A stretch of 15,331 nt of DNA from DASRFR01 sp035651455. GTDB lineage: Bacteria; Acidobacteriota; Terriglobia; Terriglobales; Acidobacteriaceae. The stretch spans positions 1 through 15,331 of the forward strand of contig DASRFR010000035.1 of NCBI GenBank assembly GCA_035651455.1, given 5' to 3'. The notes under the pieces are model-generated. The model had not been told where the DNA came from, did not search any database, and saw only the letters and a list, made by a program, of their open reading frames with translations. The position numbers were made by a program, and so were the translations under genes. Shown here in pieces: positions 8,501 through 14,119 of the stretch (its first letter is position 1; each line of letters opens with the position of its first letter).

Positions 8501-8781
8501 AACACGTACGAATCGTTGAACATCGTCTGCGCCCGCACCGCTTTCACCCGCGGTGCTGCCAGCAAGGCCGTGACGATTGGATAGGTGACCTGGTCTTCGA
8601 TGATGTTCGGCGGCTCGCCTTCCCAATTGGTGTGAATGATCACCTGCACGTCGGAAATATCTGGCAGGGCATCCAGTGGAATGTGTCCCATGGACCAGAT
8701 TCCGGCCAGCGTGAGCAGAAGCACCCCGGTAAAGACCAGGAAGCGGTTGCGTGCGCACCACTCGATGATTTGGGAGATCAT
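5545..8781 (-). CDS. cusA: CusA-type Cu(I)/Ag(I) RND efflux pump
   Basis: 1078 aa, full length for heavy-metal RND inner-membrane pumps. It exports monovalent copper or silver through the CusCBA tripartite complex, driven by protons. The TM4 motif DAAIVMVEN carries D404, M409 and E411, the pattern of E. coli CusA (D405, M410, E412) rather than the divalent CzcA type. The periplasmic methionine site is complete: M597 (SSLYMPTALPG), M647 (APLDMYDTT) and M696 (NRLDMALTGIKTP) match CusA M573, M623 and M672. Membrane helices lie near 14-31, 342-540 (several) and 897-1060 (several). Compared with E. coli CusA, the cytoplasmic loop at about 418-465 is longer and charged. ATG at 8781 lies two bases after the cusB stop, with GGGAGG inside the cusB end, so the two are coupled. 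Confidence 0.95.
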   Translation of the reverse strand: MISQIIEWCARNRFLVFTGVLLLTLAGIWSMGHIPLDALPDISDVQVIIHTNWEGEPPNIIEDQVTYPIVTALLAAPRVKAVRAQTMFNDSYVFVVFEDGTDIYWARSRVVEYLQTIAGRLPADVHPAIGPDATGAGWVYEYVLVDRSHKHSLADLRSLQDWHLRYQLETVPGVAEVASMGGFVRQYQVNVDPNKLLAYGIPLSTVIDRVKSSTNEVGGRVLELSGTRYMVRGLGYLKSLDDLANVPVMAKNGTPVLIKDLGTVSFGPDIREGVAEWNGEGETVGGIVVMRYGLNALNVIDGVKKKLAEIKGSLPPGVEVVSGYDRGGLIRESINTLKHSLIEEAIIVSLVIIVFLFHFRSALIPILTLPIALAISFVPMYYLNVSSNIMSLGGLALAIGVLVDAAIVMVENGYRHLSERSALGAEGPEDLNYTNGPVLHKETDASAAKLTKKAAERERVRILIDAAKQVGPALFFSLLIIVVSFLPVFLLEAQEGRMFRPLAWTKTLAVGFSSLLAITLVPILMVIFIRGKLRPESENPISRLTQALYLPVLRLCLKYRKTTLLLNLAFLLVTFPLMFRLGSQFMPPLFEGSSLYMPTALPGISITQASQLLQEQDRVLRSFPEVESVFGAVGRSDSATDNAPLDMYDTTVMLKSREKWRPGMTYEKLIGEMDAKLQFPGLTNTWTMPVQNRLDMALTGIKTPVGMKLQGTNLEQIQQLGAQVQQILSGLPQARSVFAERVSQGFYVNVEVNRPEAAKYGLTIADVQLAVESGIGGMNVAENIEGRRRYPINVRYQRDFRDNIQELSRVLIATPSGAQIPISEVAKVSFSRGPAMIRDEDGQLTGYIYMDLNTTDYGGFVEQANQMLRQKLQLPAGYTYQWSGEYEFQLRAKERLKIILPVVFVVIFLLLYMVFHSITEAMVLIFPTFYAMTGGLILQWLLGYNFSVAVWVGYIALFGIAVETGVVMVVYLHESLDKRIASGHPLTDADIHEAAVEGAVQRLRPKLMTVSAVLASLIPILWASGIGSDVMKPIAAPMVGGMITSTIHVLILVPVFFVLMKERALRHGTLAQQGANEV

Positions 8782-8783
8782 GA

Positions 8784-10406
8784 CTACATACCTCCCGTGG
8801 CGTTGACCGTGAGTTGTTTATTGGCGATGGTCTGCCCGTTTTGCTGCGCTCTGATCGTGACCTGCCACGTCCCACCCGAACCGAGGTCACCTTGGCCTTC
8901 ATACATTCCGCCGCCCTTATCGCTGGCGTTGATGACAGTCTTCATCGCCGCCATTCCCATCGCAGGCATCGCCGCCATGTAGAAGGTCACCGTCACATTT
9001 GCGCCTGCGATTGGCTTCCCATCTTGTCCCGTGAGCTTCACGCGAACGAGGTTGCTGCCTTTGTGCGGAGGATTTGGATCAGTCGTCAGGTCCACATTGG
9101 CTTGCTGTTGCGCCGGAGCATTCATCGACGCTGCTTGCCCGGCACCCGGAGGAGGAGGAACAAAGGCGCCAGCAGCGGCTTGCAATTGCGCTTCGGAGTC
9201 AATCAGAAAGTTTGCGGAAGTGACAATCTCTTCTTCTGCCTTGAGGCCTTTGCTGACGACGATCTCATCACCGACCTGAGGTCCAAATTCAACTTCGCGC
9301 GGATCGATATTGCCTTCGCCTTGATAAACAAAAATCAGGTTCCTGGTTCCAGAGTGAAATGCAGCCGAAGCCGGGACGACGAGTTGGCGGCCCATTGGCA
9401 GCTTGACGCGAATATTGACGTACATCCCTGGCCTCAACTTCAGCCCTGGATTCGGAAACACCAGCCGCACCGGCAGCGTGCGGGTGTTCATGTCCAGTTG
9501 CGGGAGGATGTATTCCACGCGGCCGTTAAAGAGCCGGCCCGGATATGCATCGACTGTGACTTCCGCCATATCCCCCGGCTTGATCTTCCCCGCATCGCTT
9601 TGGAATACCTGGGCGACCACCCAGACATCAGACAGGTCGGCTACGGTGTACAGCATGGTTTCTGGCTGTACATACATGTTGGGCAGTGCCTTTTTGTCAG
9701 TGATGTATCCGGAGACGGGAGAATAGATAGTGAGGTCTGTAATCGGCTTGCCGCCCTGGTCCAGCTTCTCGATTTCAGAGGGAGACACTTCCCATTGCAG
9801 CAGCCTCTCTCTGGCAGCACTGAAGAGCGACGAGGCACCCGAGGCCACCCCGCTCACTTGGCTATGCTGCAAGGAGTCTGAGTTCTTCTTCGCCAGCAAA
9901 TATTCCTGCTCGGTCGCGACCAGGTCAGGGCTGTAGATCGTAAACAAGGGCTGACCCTTGCCAATAAAATTCCCGGTAGCATCCGCGTAGACCTTACGAA
10001 TCCAGCCGGCGAAGCGTGTCTGTACGTAGGCCTGCCGCCGCTCATCGACTTGGACGTTGCCGTAGAGGCGCAGCTCAGAGCTGACAGGCTTGGATTCAAC
10101 CTTCCCCAGCACAATGCCGATGCTCTGCATGCGCTGAGGCGTGAGCTGAATGGGCGCGAGCGCGGTCTCTTGCATGTTCGTTTGCATCTCGCCCACCGAT
10201 CCAGACTCGGAATCCGAGGCGTCTGCCGACGAAGTCGCTGCCATCCCCTGCATAGGAGCGCTTTCTGAACCGGTGCCAGACTGCGGCATGGCCGTGCCAT
10301 GGCTCAAACGCCACCACAAAACTGAAGCCACAATGGCGAGCACGGCCGTGGCTACTAGCGCAATCCAAAAAGCGCGACGATAGGCGTTGGGTTCTGCGTT
10401 GGGCAT
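8784..10406 (-). CDS. cusB: CusB-type periplasmic adaptor with C-terminal YtkA/FixH-like domain
   Basis: 540 aa from ATG at 10406, preceded by GAGAGAGGAC; a second ATG at 10454 would add 16 residues. One membrane anchor (12-32) is followed by a Met-containing linker (M40, M52, M55, M74, M78), then a membrane-fusion protein core (about 83-410): barrel-sandwich pieces with NVQVDERRQAYVQTRFAGWI, a short helical hairpin (160-215), and a beta-barrel with LPNMYVQPETMLYTVADLSDVW. The classical N-terminal heavy-metal-binding domain is absent. A Pro/Ala/Gln linker (411-445) leads to about 95 extra residues (452-540) resembling YtkA/FixH domains: VRVKLTGQDGKPIAGANV, Met-rich FYMAAMPAMGMAAM (475-488), YEGQGDLGSGGTWQVTI. 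This fused domain may bind Cu/Ag and do the job of CusF. It sits in a cusC-cusB-cusA operon. Confidence 0.93.
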   Translation of the reverse strand: MPNAEPNAYRRAFWIALVATAVLAIVASVLWWRLSHGTAMPQSGTGSESAPMQGMAATSSADASDSESGSVGEMQTNMQETALAPIQLTPQRMQSIGIVLGKVESKPVSSELRLYGNVQVDERRQAYVQTRFAGWIRKVYADATGNFIGKGQPLFTIYSPDLVATEQEYLLAKKNSDSLQHSQVSGVASGASSLFSAARERLLQWEVSPSEIEKLDQGGKPITDLTIYSPVSGYITDKKALPNMYVQPETMLYTVADLSDVWVVAQVFQSDAGKIKPGDMAEVTVDAYPGRLFNGRVEYILPQLDMNTRTLPVRLVFPNPGLKLRPGMYVNIRVKLPMGRQLVVPASAAFHSGTRNLIFVYQGEGNIDPREVEFGPQVGDEIVVSKGLKAEEEIVTSANFLIDSEAQLQAAAGAFVPPPPGAGQAASMNAPAQQQANVDLTTDPNPPHKGSNLVRVKLTGQDGKPIAGANVTVTFYMAAMPAMGMAAMKTVINASDKGGGMYEGQGDLGSGGTWQVTIRAQQNGQTIANKQLTVNATGGM

Positions 10407-10470
10407 GGTTTGTCCTCTCTCGTTTGCATTCGTTCTGGAGTCCCGTTCGTTCATGGGACATCCACCCCCG

Positions 10471-11805
10471 TTAGGCGCTCCAGTTCTGCCGCGCCGATTC
10501 GTGCTCCACCAGCTCATTTCGATACTCGAGATCCAGGTTCAACACATCGAGGAAGGATGAAAGCAGACTCTCGAAGTCCTGCCGGTTCGATTGATAGGCA
10601 GCGATGGCAGCGCGAAAGGTGGCTTCCGATTGCGGGGCGAGCCCATCACTGTAGATCTTGAGACGGTCTTCTGATGTTTTGGCGCGCACATACTTCTGTT
10701 GGACTTCCGAGAGAACACGCTGCGATTCAGAGTCCAGCTCCCGCCGGGCGCGCTCCTGGTTCTGCTGCGCTTCGGCCAATTCGGCCTTCTGCCGTCCGCG
10801 ATTGGGCAGGCGGATGCCAAACGTCGCCATGTAGTAATCACGCGTATCTCCATTGGTGTGCTGCCACATGTACTGCACATTGAAATCAGGACGGAAGTCC
10901 TTGTGGGCGAGTTCGACCCGGGTTTCCTGCTGACGAATCGAGGCCTGTTTTGATCGGACATCAGGGTTTTGTTCACTAGCCCTCTGTAGGAGTTCGGGTG
11001 CGCTGAATGAGAGTGATCTTGCCGTGAGAGTCTCAGCAACGATGTCTGGGGACTCCTGAGGACGGCCCAGGAGTTGCTTGAGCTGGGCTTCGAGCACTCC
11101 TTCTTCCTGGTGGTGATGTGCGATCTCCTGGAGAATCTTGGTGTGCTGCAATTGGGCTTTCAGGACGTCCTGTTGGTTGCCCTGGCCCACGCGGTAGCGC
11201 GCTTCAGCCGCCTGCTGTACCTGGTTCAGCAGCTCATCACTCTTCTGCAAGACGCCGAGGGTTTGCTGAATATAGGCCAGGCGAAAATAGACCAGCTTGA
11301 GGTTTCCCACGACCATCCGGCGGACTGAATCGGTTTGCGCTTCCATGGAGGCCGCTTCGTGTTCCGCGACTCGTCCGCGTAGTTCCCGCTTCCCCGGATA
11401 GGGAATGTCCTGCGACCCGCCGAAACCGATGTAAGCGAAATCGCTGTTGCTGTAGCCGGCGAAAGGTCGCGGACTGCCCAAACTGAACTGCTGCACCGAC
11501 AGTTGCGTTTCGGGGAACGCGGAGGCCTGCGTCGGAACGTTGCGTGAGGCCTGCCAGGCGTGAAACGAAGCAGCAATCTGGGGATTCTTCTGCTCCGCCT
11601 CCTGCACCAGTTCGTGCAGAGAAGTTGGCACGCTCCTATGCTCGGTCATGGCGGGAGATTGACCAGTGGACGCCGGCGTCGGCGGACTCGACTCCTGACC
11701 GCCAGCATTCCCGGCGAGCGCCGCCATTCGAAGAAACAAAGTTGCAGCAATGAACGAAATACGAGTGCACCCGAAGAACCTTCGGGACAGGCCAATGGAT
11801 TGCAT
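10471..11805 (-). CDS. cusC: TolC-family outer-membrane efflux protein (CusC-like)
   Basis: 444 aa from ATG at 11805, chosen for the strong GGAGGA 4 bases upstream; the open frame continues a further 18 codons. A hydrophobic N-terminal segment (18-33) is the export signal, with no lipobox Cys, unlike lipidated E. coli CusC. Two outer-membrane efflux repeats follow (about 62-250 and 268-440). The conserved QDIPYPGKRELRG (132-144) opens the first membrane hairpin, and long Gln/Glu/Arg-rich helices (145-248, 335-440) would form the alpha-barrel. It is the outer-membrane exit duct of the CusCBA complex. Its stop lies 64 bases before the chosen cusB start. Confidence 0.92.
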   Translation of the reverse strand: MQSIGLSRRFFGCTRISFIAATLFLRMAALAGNAGGQESSPPTPASTGQSPAMTEHRSVPTSLHELVQEAEQKNPQIAASFHAWQASRNVPTQASAFPETQLSVQQFSLGSPRPFAGYSNSDFAYIGFGGSQDIPYPGKRELRGRVAEHEAASMEAQTDSVRRMVVGNLKLVYFRLAYIQQTLGVLQKSDELLNQVQQAAEARYRVGQGNQQDVLKAQLQHTKILQEIAHHHQEEGVLEAQLKQLLGRPQESPDIVAETLTARSLSFSAPELLQRASEQNPDVRSKQASIRQQETRVELAHKDFRPDFNVQYMWQHTNGDTRDYYMATFGIRLPNRGRQKAELAEAQQNQERARRELDSESQRVLSEVQQKYVRAKTSEDRLKIYSDGLAPQSEATFRAAIAAYQSNRQDFESLLSSFLDVLNLDLEYRNELVEHESARQNWSA

Positions 11806-11889
11806 CTTTCCTCCACAAAGCAAACATGAGTTTTTAAACGCACGAAGGTGCAGACGCACGAGTGCGCTAGCAGCTCAGAGGAAAGAAAA

Positions 11890-12270
11890 TCAGATTCTCA
11901 GGACAGAAATGCTGACGGGAGGTGAAACAGGTGGCGAGTGTATATCTGACGCCCACACAGGAGAGCCGAACTCCGTTGCTATTGCAGCCGTCGGCGTCGG
12001 CGGTTGCGCGGAGACAAGAACCAACGGCAGATGTTTTGAACTGACATCCGACGAACTCTTGATTGCGGGCAGGTGATCCGGCGCTGTCGTGGTCTGACAG
12101 CAGGAGTGAGATTGTGGCATTCCGCTCTTTCCACAATCCTGCGCCATGCGCTTGCAGCACTCGTGCTCCGCCTTCGTCATTGCCATCGCTGGCAAAGCAC
12201 AGGCCACGACGGGAGTCGCAAACAGCAGAAGCGACAGTATCGATACGCCGACTTTGCTCGCCAGTTTCAC
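11890..12270 (-). CDS. Small Cys/Met-rich exported protein upstream of cusC
   Basis: 126 aa. GTG at 12270 is the only good start, since an in-frame stop lies three codons upstream; no clear ribosome-binding site is visible. The N-terminus is a signal sequence with a possible lipobox VVAC (C24), or alternatively cleavage after AMA (30). Residues 35-60 form a compact Cys cluster: EHECCKRMAQDCGKSGMPQS followed by HSCCQ, giving C38, C39, C46, C57, C58 with Met and His between. The remainder (61-126) is Pro/Ser-rich and low in complexity. The same arrangement, a short CC...C...SCC protein before an RND metal-efflux operon, suggests a periplasmic Cu/Ag-binding or sensing protein. No named family is recognised with certainty. 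It lies 84 bases upstream of cusC, same strand. Confidence 0.72.
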   Translation of the reverse strand: MKLASKVGVSILSLLLFATPVVACALPAMAMTKAEHECCKRMAQDCGKSGMPQSHSCCQTTTAPDHLPAIKSSSDVSSKHLPLVLVSAQPPTPTAAIATEFGSPVWASDIHSPPVSPPVSISVLRI

Positions 12271-12281
12271 AGCTAATCAAA

Positions 12282-12328
12282 GCTATATTACAAGCAGTTT
12301 AGACGCAACAGATGCCTGAAAGTTGCGC
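12282..12328 (-). promoter_or_regulatory. Candidate promoter/operator of the cus operon
   Basis: On the minus strand an AT-rich element TAATATAGC (12282-12290) lies about 12 bases before the GTG at 12270. TTGCGT (12303-12308) is a possible -35, but the spacing (12-15 bases) is short. A perfect 6-bp inverted repeat, CGCAAC (12304-12309) and GTTGCG (12322-12327) on plus, overlaps the -35 region and could be an operator. A start site close to the GTG would agree with the absent ribosome-binding site. Evidence is weak. Confidence 0.25.
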
Positions 12329-12403
12329 TGTTACCCTGCTTCCATGCGCAAGTCGTTCATCTACCGCAGATTACGGCCAAAATGCTGGATCTTGCTCATT
12401 GGT

Positions 12404-12979
12404 CTAGTGCACCAATGCTGACGTTTGCTTGCCCAGTTCGACCTTGACCTTCACCACCGGGCCGTCAACGTACGTAGGCTCGGAACTTCCCCACTGCACC
12501 CCCTCGGGATAAAGCGCAACCAAATCCCAGAGTATGCCGGTGTGTCGGCAGCAGCTTGGCTGACGGGAGAGCTGCACATCTAATTGCTTCGCAATCAAGT
12601 GGTCCTTGTCCCAAAACTGCGTCACCCTCGGGTCGGGAATCCGCGCAAGAACCGGACGAGTGGGTCGTCCCCAGTCGGAGGCCAAGATTGGTTCCCACAC
12701 CACCAAAACCGTTAAGTGGCTGGATCTCTCCTGTTTCAAAACTTCTTCGGCTGCGGAGGCCCCCCGCAAACAACCCGGTCATGTTGGAGACAACAAGAGC
12801 ACCATTCTGGCATTGGCTGCCGCTCCGTTGAACTGATCCCTGAACTGCTGCAAGTTATCCGACTTGAGATACGTGAGCGGCGACTGGCCATCCGGAGTAC
12901 GCGCCGACCATAGAAAGTACCAGCCCAATCCCAATGCAAAAGCGAGTCCAGCGAGGCCCAACATGTACTTTTTTTTCAT
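12404..12979 (-). CDS. Membrane-anchored thioredoxin-like selenoprotein (in-frame TGA as Sec)
   Basis: 191 aa if TGA at 12779-12781 is read as selenocysteine (residue 67). The frame is otherwise open from ATG at 12979 to TAG at 12404. An N-terminal anchor (5-24) leads to a periplasmic domain. A beta-strand (RMVLLLSPT, 58-66) runs directly into U67-P-G-C70, the position of the CxxC in thioredoxins, then a helix (AAEEVLKQ, 75-82) and a second strand (LTVLVVWEP, 89-97). A second Cys pair C143-C144 (PSCCRHTG) could exchange electrons or bind metal. The frame continues smoothly across the TGA, and a stem-loop follows it (12747-12781). The gene lies 21 bases after the MerT-like gene and last in the MerR operon, suggesting a role in Hg or thiol chemistry. 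Decay by a Cys-to-stop mutation is the alternative, but no other damage is seen. Ordinary gene callers would split it into 66-aa and about 120-aa pieces. Confidence 0.8.
12747..12781 (-). promoter_or_regulatory. Putative bacterial SECIS element after the in-frame TGA
   Basis: Ten bases after the TGA (12779-12781) the minus strand forms TGCGG-GGGGCCT-CCGCA (12768-12752): five perfect pairs, mostly G-C, with a 7-base G-rich loop. One wobble pair extends it (12769/12751), then one mismatch, then three weaker pairs (12771-12773 with 12747-12749). Bacterial SECIS hairpins sit just after the UGA, with the apical loop some 15-35 bases away and G residues in it; here the loop begins 15 bases after the TGA. 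No folding calculation was run. Confidence 0.55.
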
Positions 12980-13000
12980 AATTCGCGACCCACTACTCGC

Positions 13001-13315
13001 TCAGCCAGCCAACAGGCTAGCAATCACCTGAGGAAACAGTATCACTACGATCACGACCACAACTGCGATCCAAAAGAGGACCAGACTGGCGGTGCTGCGT
13101 CTGCCACAAGCGGGCTTTCGGAAGTAAAGTTGCACCACCCCTACGCCTAACAGCGCAATGGAAGCACCCAGCAACCACGGTCGGAACTGTTGTGCCCATA
13201 CACTCATACTTGCCAGGCCAGCCGCGCCAAGGAATCCCAACGGCACACAGCAGGCGAGGGTCGAAAGGGCGGCAACAATCGCGGCCGACGGAGCACCTTT
13301 TTCCAATAGCTTCAC
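13001..13315 (-). CDS. MerT-like inner-membrane mercuric ion transporter
   Basis: 104 aa from GTG at 13315, whose GTGA overlaps the stop of the preceding gene by 4 bases (translational coupling). Three hydrophobic segments (about 12-37, 46-64, 76-103) fit the MerT topology. The hallmark vicinal Cys pair is in the first helix, C22-C23 in STLACCVPLGFLGAAGLA, the site that accepts Hg(II) in MerT. Between helices 2 and 3 there is only one Cys (C70, KPACGRRS), whereas classical MerT has two there. It should move Hg(II), or a related soft metal or thiol-reactive species, across the inner membrane. Its partners are likely the two thioredoxin-like proteins encoded on either side rather than a MerP, which is absent here. 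Confidence 0.82.
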   Translation of the reverse strand: MKLLEKGAPSAAIVAALSTLACCVPLGFLGAAGLASMSVWAQQFRPWLLGASIALLGVGVVQLYFRKPACGRRSTASLVLFWIAVVVVIVVILFPQVIASLLAG

Positions 13316-13626
13316 GCTTTGCCCTCGGCCGCCTTTGCCTTGGAAATGGCGTGTCTCAATCTCTCTTCCTGCGGCACACCGCTGCCGTTGGAATACAATC
13401 GGCACGCTAGTCCCACGGACATTTGGCCAGTCGGCTCTACGTCCATACCGTTGACACGAATCGTGGGAGACCCTGGAAAGAGCAGCGATCGGGCCATCGT
13501 CTCACCGGTGACCTGGATCTCCTGAATCGCCACAGCTACGGATTCAGAACGCAACGCTTCCTTAAGCCTGTCAATCGCGGGTTCGCGATTCGGGCATCCG
13601 GGTACATAAAGGACTTCTATCAGCAC
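13312..13626 (-). CDS. Small single-Cys thioredoxin-like protein of a mer-type operon
   Basis: 104 aa, GTG start at 13626 behind GGAGAG, overlapping the merR stop by 7 bases. There is no signal peptide, so it is probably cytoplasmic. It has a thioredoxin-like pattern: a first strand (MLIEVLYVPG) ending in C11-P-N, a helix (PAIDRLKEAL), a second strand (VAVAIQEIQV), and the cis-Pro-type SPTIRVNGMDVEP (53-65) before a second Cys, C75 (ACRLY). Only one Cys is at the active site instead of CxxC. Similar small proteins occur in mercury-resistance loci of soil bacteria and are sometimes labelled alkylmercury-lyase-like; no lyase function can be supported here. It may bind or relay Hg(II) from the MerT-like protein in the cytoplasm. 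Confidence 0.78.
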   Translation of the reverse strand: MLIEVLYVPGCPNREPAIDRLKEALRSESVAVAIQEIQVTGETMARSLLFPGSPTIRVNGMDVEPTGQMSVGLACRLYSNGSGVPQEERLRHAISKAKAAEGKA

Positions 13627-14081
13627 AAAACTCTCCTCTCTTTCTCATCGGAGCTCGTCAGCACAGGACACACTTTCGGAGCTCGCTTTTGTCTCTGCCG
13701 CAACTCGCGGTTGCATTTACGAAGGTCGAGCGCCAATTCCTGCTCAAGCTTTTGAAGCTCCCGGATCTTGCCTCGAACCTTGGCAAGCTTTGTATTCAGC
13801 AAGTCCCGGACCTCGCCGCAGGCGTCCCGACTGCGCTCCCGCAGTTCCAAAAGTTGTCTGATTTCCTGCAGCGAGAATCCAAGGCCCTGCATTCGCTTGA
13901 TGAATGTCAGGCGAGTAACGTCACCTGCCGTATAGAGACGGAATCGCCCTGTCGTGCGAGGCGCTTTAGGCAGTAATGCCCGGCGCTCGTAAAAGCGAAT
14001 CGCGTCGATGCTGAGCGCCGCTCGCTCCGCCGCCTCTCCGATCTGAATTGTGCTTTTCGGACTCTCTGGCAATTGCGACAT
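13620..14081 (-). CDS. MerR-family heavy-metal-responsive regulator
   Basis: 153 aa from ATG at 14081. Longer in-frame starts would cover the promoter at 14088-14119, so they are rejected. Residues 11-80 are the winged-helix MerR DNA-binding domain (IQIGEAAERAALSIDAIRFY, GRFRLYTAGDVTRLTFIKRM, LGFSLQEIRQLLEL). A dimerisation helix follows (90-122). C88, C123 and C138 (KVCPVL) correspond to the three Hg-binding cysteines of Tn501 MerR (C82, C117, C126): the first interval is identical (35), while the last loop is six residues longer. Cys at the C88 position points to a divalent soft metal such as Hg rather than Cu(I). A fourth Cys, C153, is the last residue. It probably controls its own operon, including the selenoprotein, from the palindromic promoter directly upstream. 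The specific metal cannot be fixed from sequence. Confidence 0.9.
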   Translation of the reverse strand: MSQLPESPKSTIQIGEAAERAALSIDAIRFYERRALLPKAPRTTGRFRLYTAGDVTRLTFIKRMQGLGFSLQEIRQLLELRERSRDACGEVRDLLNTKLAKVRGKIRELQKLEQELALDLRKCNRELRQRQKRAPKVCPVLTSSDEKERRVLC

Positions 14082-14087
14082 ATCCAA

Positions 14088-14119
14088 AGGATACACTCTG
14101 GACCATGGTCCAGAGTCAA
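14088..14119 (-). promoter_or_regulatory. MerR-type promoter with 22-bp palindromic operator
   Basis: On the minus strand -35 TTGACT (14114-14119) and -10 TATCCT (14088-14093) are separated by 20 bp, the overlong spacer typical of MerR-regulated promoters. The spacer contains a perfect palindrome (14095-14116), half-site ACTCTGGACC, two central bases, then GGTCCAGAGT. MerR dimers bind such dyads and untwist the spacer when metal is bound. The predicted start site is at about 14081-14082, the A of the merR ATG, so the transcript would be leaderless or nearly so. Confidence 0.88.

Noticed and set aside
6625..9881. Long plus-strand frames opposite cusA and cusB (6625-7158, 7534-8175, 8224-8982, 8814-9881)
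   Set aside because: These are shadows of strongly supported RND and adaptor genes; the translations are Arg/His-rich and resemble no family.
11838..11861. Direct repeat ACGCACGA twice (11838-11845, 11854-11861) and a small GCAC/GTGC hairpin before cusC
   Set aside because: Too short to support an attenuator or operator; likely chance.
12779..12781. TGA as an ordinary stop or a recent nonsense mutation
   Set aside because: Position in UxxC, a smooth frame on both sides, the downstream hairpin and intact overlapping operon structure favour selenocysteine. A pseudogene cannot be fully excluded without the genome's Sec machinery.
12465..12782. Alternative 105-codon frame starting at ATG overlapping the TGA
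   Set aside because: Gly/Ser/Arg-rich translation with no fold; the main frame has the thioredoxin pattern and Cys pair.
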